NCBI RefSeq assembly: GCF_001659605.2
Contig: NC_035172.2
Span: 35,485,016 to 35,549,015 of the forward strand
Direction of reading: 5' to 3'
Origin: Manihot esculenta
Taxonomy: Eukaryota; Streptophyta; Magnoliopsida; Malpighiales; Euphorbiaceae
DNA: 64,000 nt
Below, piece after piece: positions 61,529 through 64,000 of this stretch. The first letter of the stretch is position 1. Every line of letters begins with the position of its first letter. The position numbers were made by a program, and so were the translations under genes. Under the pieces are notes generated by a model. It worked only from the letters and a program-made list of their open reading frames with translations, searched no databases and was not told where the DNA came from.

Positions 61529-63117
61529 CCAGTTCCATTTGTCATTCTCCATAAAGTACACATCCCTACTTATCAGAATTTTTCCTTGAATGTGGTTAGA
61601 AAACTCTATAAGCTTTTGAAACTAAGCTGTATCCCATAAAGATTATAGTTTCAGCTCGTCTGTCTAGCTTGTCTCTTTTGATCTGTGGCACATAAGTGAA
61701 ATATAAACAACCAAACACTTTAAGATTTTTTAAGGAAGATTTATATTCATACCAAACTTCAAAAGGAGTCTTTCCATCTATTGATTTAGTGGGAAGTCTA
61801 TTAAGTAAAAACACTGATGTGTTTGTAGCCTCTGCCCAATACTCTTTTGGCAAGTCTTTTTCATGGAGCAAATATCTAACCATCTCCATTATAGTATGAT
61901 TCTTTCTTTTACTAACTCTATTTTATTGAGGAGTGTATGGAGCAGTGAGTTGATGTTCAATTCTAACTTCTTTACAAAATTGGTTGAATGTTTTTGATGT
62001 ATAGTCCTTCCCATTGTCAAACCTTAGAGTTTGAATTTTGTAGCTACTTTGTGTTTCAATCTATTTCTTAAACTTCCAAAACACACCAGCCACTTCTGAC
62101 TTGAACCTGAAAAAATAAATCCAACATATTCTGTTGTAATCATCAATGAAAAACAAATAATACTTACTCCTATTTAGAGATGGAATTCTGTGAGGTTCAG
62201 CCAAGTCTTTGTGAATTAGTTTCAGCTTCTCAGTTGCTCTCCAGGTTGCTTGCTTGAAGGAAAGTCTAATTTGTTTTCCATACTAACAAGTTTTGAAATC
62301 TGGTAGATCAGCTTCAAGGTCAGGCAAGCCTTGAAATAACCCTTTCTTCTGCATATTCAACACAACTTTACGGTGGAAGTGACCAAGCCTCTTGTGCTAG
62401 ATTTCTGTATTAACTTTTGTTGCAGAAAAAGTTGTTTGCTCCTCCTCCAAAGGATCCAGTGCAAAGCTCTTTCCCTTCATCTTCACTTTGAACAGATCTT
62501 CATCTTTTGAGTCTTTAATCAAGCATTGATTGCTCTCAAAGATCACTTTGAATCCATTTTCAAGAACCTAGCCAACATTCAATAGATTTTGGCTGATATT
62601 AGGTACAAATAATTCTCTAATAAGTTTTGTACCTGAGAAGCTTTCAACTACAACTGTGCCTTTGCTATTCACAACAATGTACCCTCCATTATCAATCTTT
62701 ACTTTGGAAGTCACTATTGTATCCAGCTCCTTGAAGACATCACAATCAAATGTCATGCGGTTAGTGCAACCATTATCAATAAGCCACTTGTCACTTGAGC
62801 TAGTAGTTGCAAAACAGGTTGCTACAAAGAGTTCCTCCTCTTCTTGGTCAGCTATTTGTGCAACATTTTTCTAGTGACTGTTATTTTTGCAAATCTTTTG
62901 ATGATGTCCCATCTTTTAACATTTCTCACACTGTTGATCTAGCATTCTCTTTCCATAATGCTTATAAGGAGGAAAATCATACTTTGATTCCCCATTGATC
63001 CTAGGAGAATCAGAACCTGAGTTGTCCTTCTTCCTCTTCTTTTTCTTTTTTCCTTTTTACTCTCTGATTTGATTGAAATATTGCAGGTAGTGCACCCTCA
63101 ACAGATCCTTTAGACCT

Positions 63118-64000
63118 GATAGCGGTTATCGAAACCGTAAAAAATAAATCTATTAAACAATCAACAATTAACTTGTAGATAGTGGCAATAGGGTCGAATC
63201 ACAGGAATTTGACACTACAGATTTTCCTAATAATGACTTGGACAAGTAAATAACAAGTAATTAAAAGAGGGGGGTTTGATTTGATGAATTAATACTAAAT
63301 AGCAAGAGAAAGCAATAATTTAAAAAGATGAGAATTCTAATGGGAAAAGGATTCTAGTTGAAGCATGGATGAGTTTTAGTTTGTTTAGAATTGATCATTG
63401 ACTTTTTGATACTCTTATTTATTTCAATAAGTTAGTTTAGGACGTGGAAGACGCTTCCCACAATCCAAATTCCTCCTTAGTTTTAGTTTGATTAGGAAAC
63501 GTTCGCTAATCGAACTCTAGCTAACAAGTTGCCAAGGAACGTCCTTGGGGCTTTTAGCATCGAACAACTGTTAACTGCATTAGGACTTAGAGAAACCCAA
63601 CTCTAACCTTGCCAACCGCGTGGTCAAGTTTAGATTATGTAACTGATTATACTTGTGATTAAATAACCTAAGCAATTACGGACCTAAATTATTCAAACAA
63701 TATATTACTCAAGCAATTAAAAGCAACGGGCCTTGATTGATTTTAAAAGCAAAGCAATAATTATAGAAAGATCAAGTTGCATAAATATTGAAAATAAACA
63801 AGAGTTTAATAATGGAGTATTAAATCTCCCAATTCATCACAAATCTGAAATTTCCCAACTTCAACTAGAAAAGGGAAGTGTTTAGCCACTCATGGTGGAC
63901 AAAATCACAAAAAGAAAGAAGAAAGGAAAGAATGGAAATGCTGCTGTGTGACTGCCGAGATTCTGCAGAATTGTCGATGCTGAGATGATGCTTTGCTGGG
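63118..64000 (+). repeat. Unclassified dispersed repeat, copy 2 (cut by window end)
   Basis: It is collinear with 23868-24790 in the same orientation. It begins with GCGGTTATCGAAACCGT, then GTAGATAGTGGCAATAGGGTC, GTGGAAGACGCTTCCC and AACAAGTTGCCAAGGAACGT. It abuts copia remnant B, which it truncates or joins. No coding domain is seen. The part with GTTTGCCC palindromes in copy 1 would lie beyond the window. Confidence 0.65.

Larger units (their letters stand above)
51513..63117 (-). mobile_element. Ty1/copia remnant B, split by Tekay copy 2
   Basis: The copia sequence on the minus strand occupies 63117-61524 and continues at 51618-51513; the retrotransposon between is a later insertion. Going 5' to 3': a zinc-knuckle-like CEKC-KMGHHQKIC with an internal stop (near 62920), protease (WLIDNGCTNRMT near 62780), ELFVPNISQNLLNVG, and integrase C-terminal sequence (61889-61596, EYWAEATNTSVFLLNRLPTK, FGCLYFTYVPQIKRDKLD). 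Reading continues across the insertion point in one frame (DVYFMENDKWNWK, then REHLVSFLDQ). It ends before reverse transcriptase, where it meets remnant A. Several stops make it a pseudogene. Confidence 0.85.

Overview
The window looks like nuclear DNA of a eudicot plant. It has AT-rich intergenic DNA, genes with short GT-AG introns, a seven-exon terpene synthase, and a dense load of nested LTR retrotransposons plus a CACTA transposon. The terpene synthase and the chromovirus type would suit Malpighiales/Euphorbiaceae (cassava or rubber-tree relatives), but that is a low-confidence inference. I see no bacterial, organellar, rRNA or tRNA genes.

Layout. (1) 1-12348: a Ty3/gypsy element of the Tat lineage, cut at its 5' side by the window. 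It has gag, a pol with a second (archaeal-type) RNase H, a 77-bp tandem array, a large spliced antisense gene, a decayed second antisense module, and a 578-bp 3' LTR. It lies in a broken L1-type LINE (12349-14050). (2) 14051-29515: a gene island on AT-rich DNA. It holds a small histidine-rich membrane protein (14571-15173, +), a retroposon-like 3' end with an A tail, a seven-exon gene for a protein with a C-terminal J domain (18777-22889, -), an unclassified dispersed repeat (23868-25605), and an apparently intact plastid-targeted TPS-b terpene synthase (26508-28891, +). (3) 29519-48756: a CACTA (En/Spm) transposon with a perfect 3-bp target duplication. It has an open TNPA-like gene, a TNPD-like transposase with two nonsense codons, subterminal repeats and a GTGCAC-palindrome minisatellite. 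A 10.1-kb Tekay/Del chromovirus (37052-47197, +) has inserted inside that minisatellite. (4) 48760-63117: two decayed Ty1/copia fragments facing each other. The right-hand one is split by a second Tekay/Del copy (51619-61523, -) with a perfect CGTTT target duplication. (5) 63118-64000: a second copy of the unclassified repeat, cut by the window edge.

How it fits together. Only three ordinary host genes are visible, and they have no evident shared pathway. Everything else is transposable-element biology. The order of events can partly be read: CACTA first, then Tekay into its minisatellite; copia first, then the second Tekay into copia. Most coding breaks in the elements are single nonsense codons that look like C-to-T transitions, as expected of methylated, silenced DNA. 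I found no clearly new cellular system. The most unusual items are the spliced antisense gene of the Tat element with its decayed tandem partner, the palindrome-rich regulatory and minisatellite blocks (GTGCAC, TTCGGCCGCCGAA, GTTTGCCC), and LTRs of one family carrying 4, 3, 2 and 1 copies of a 64-bp unit.
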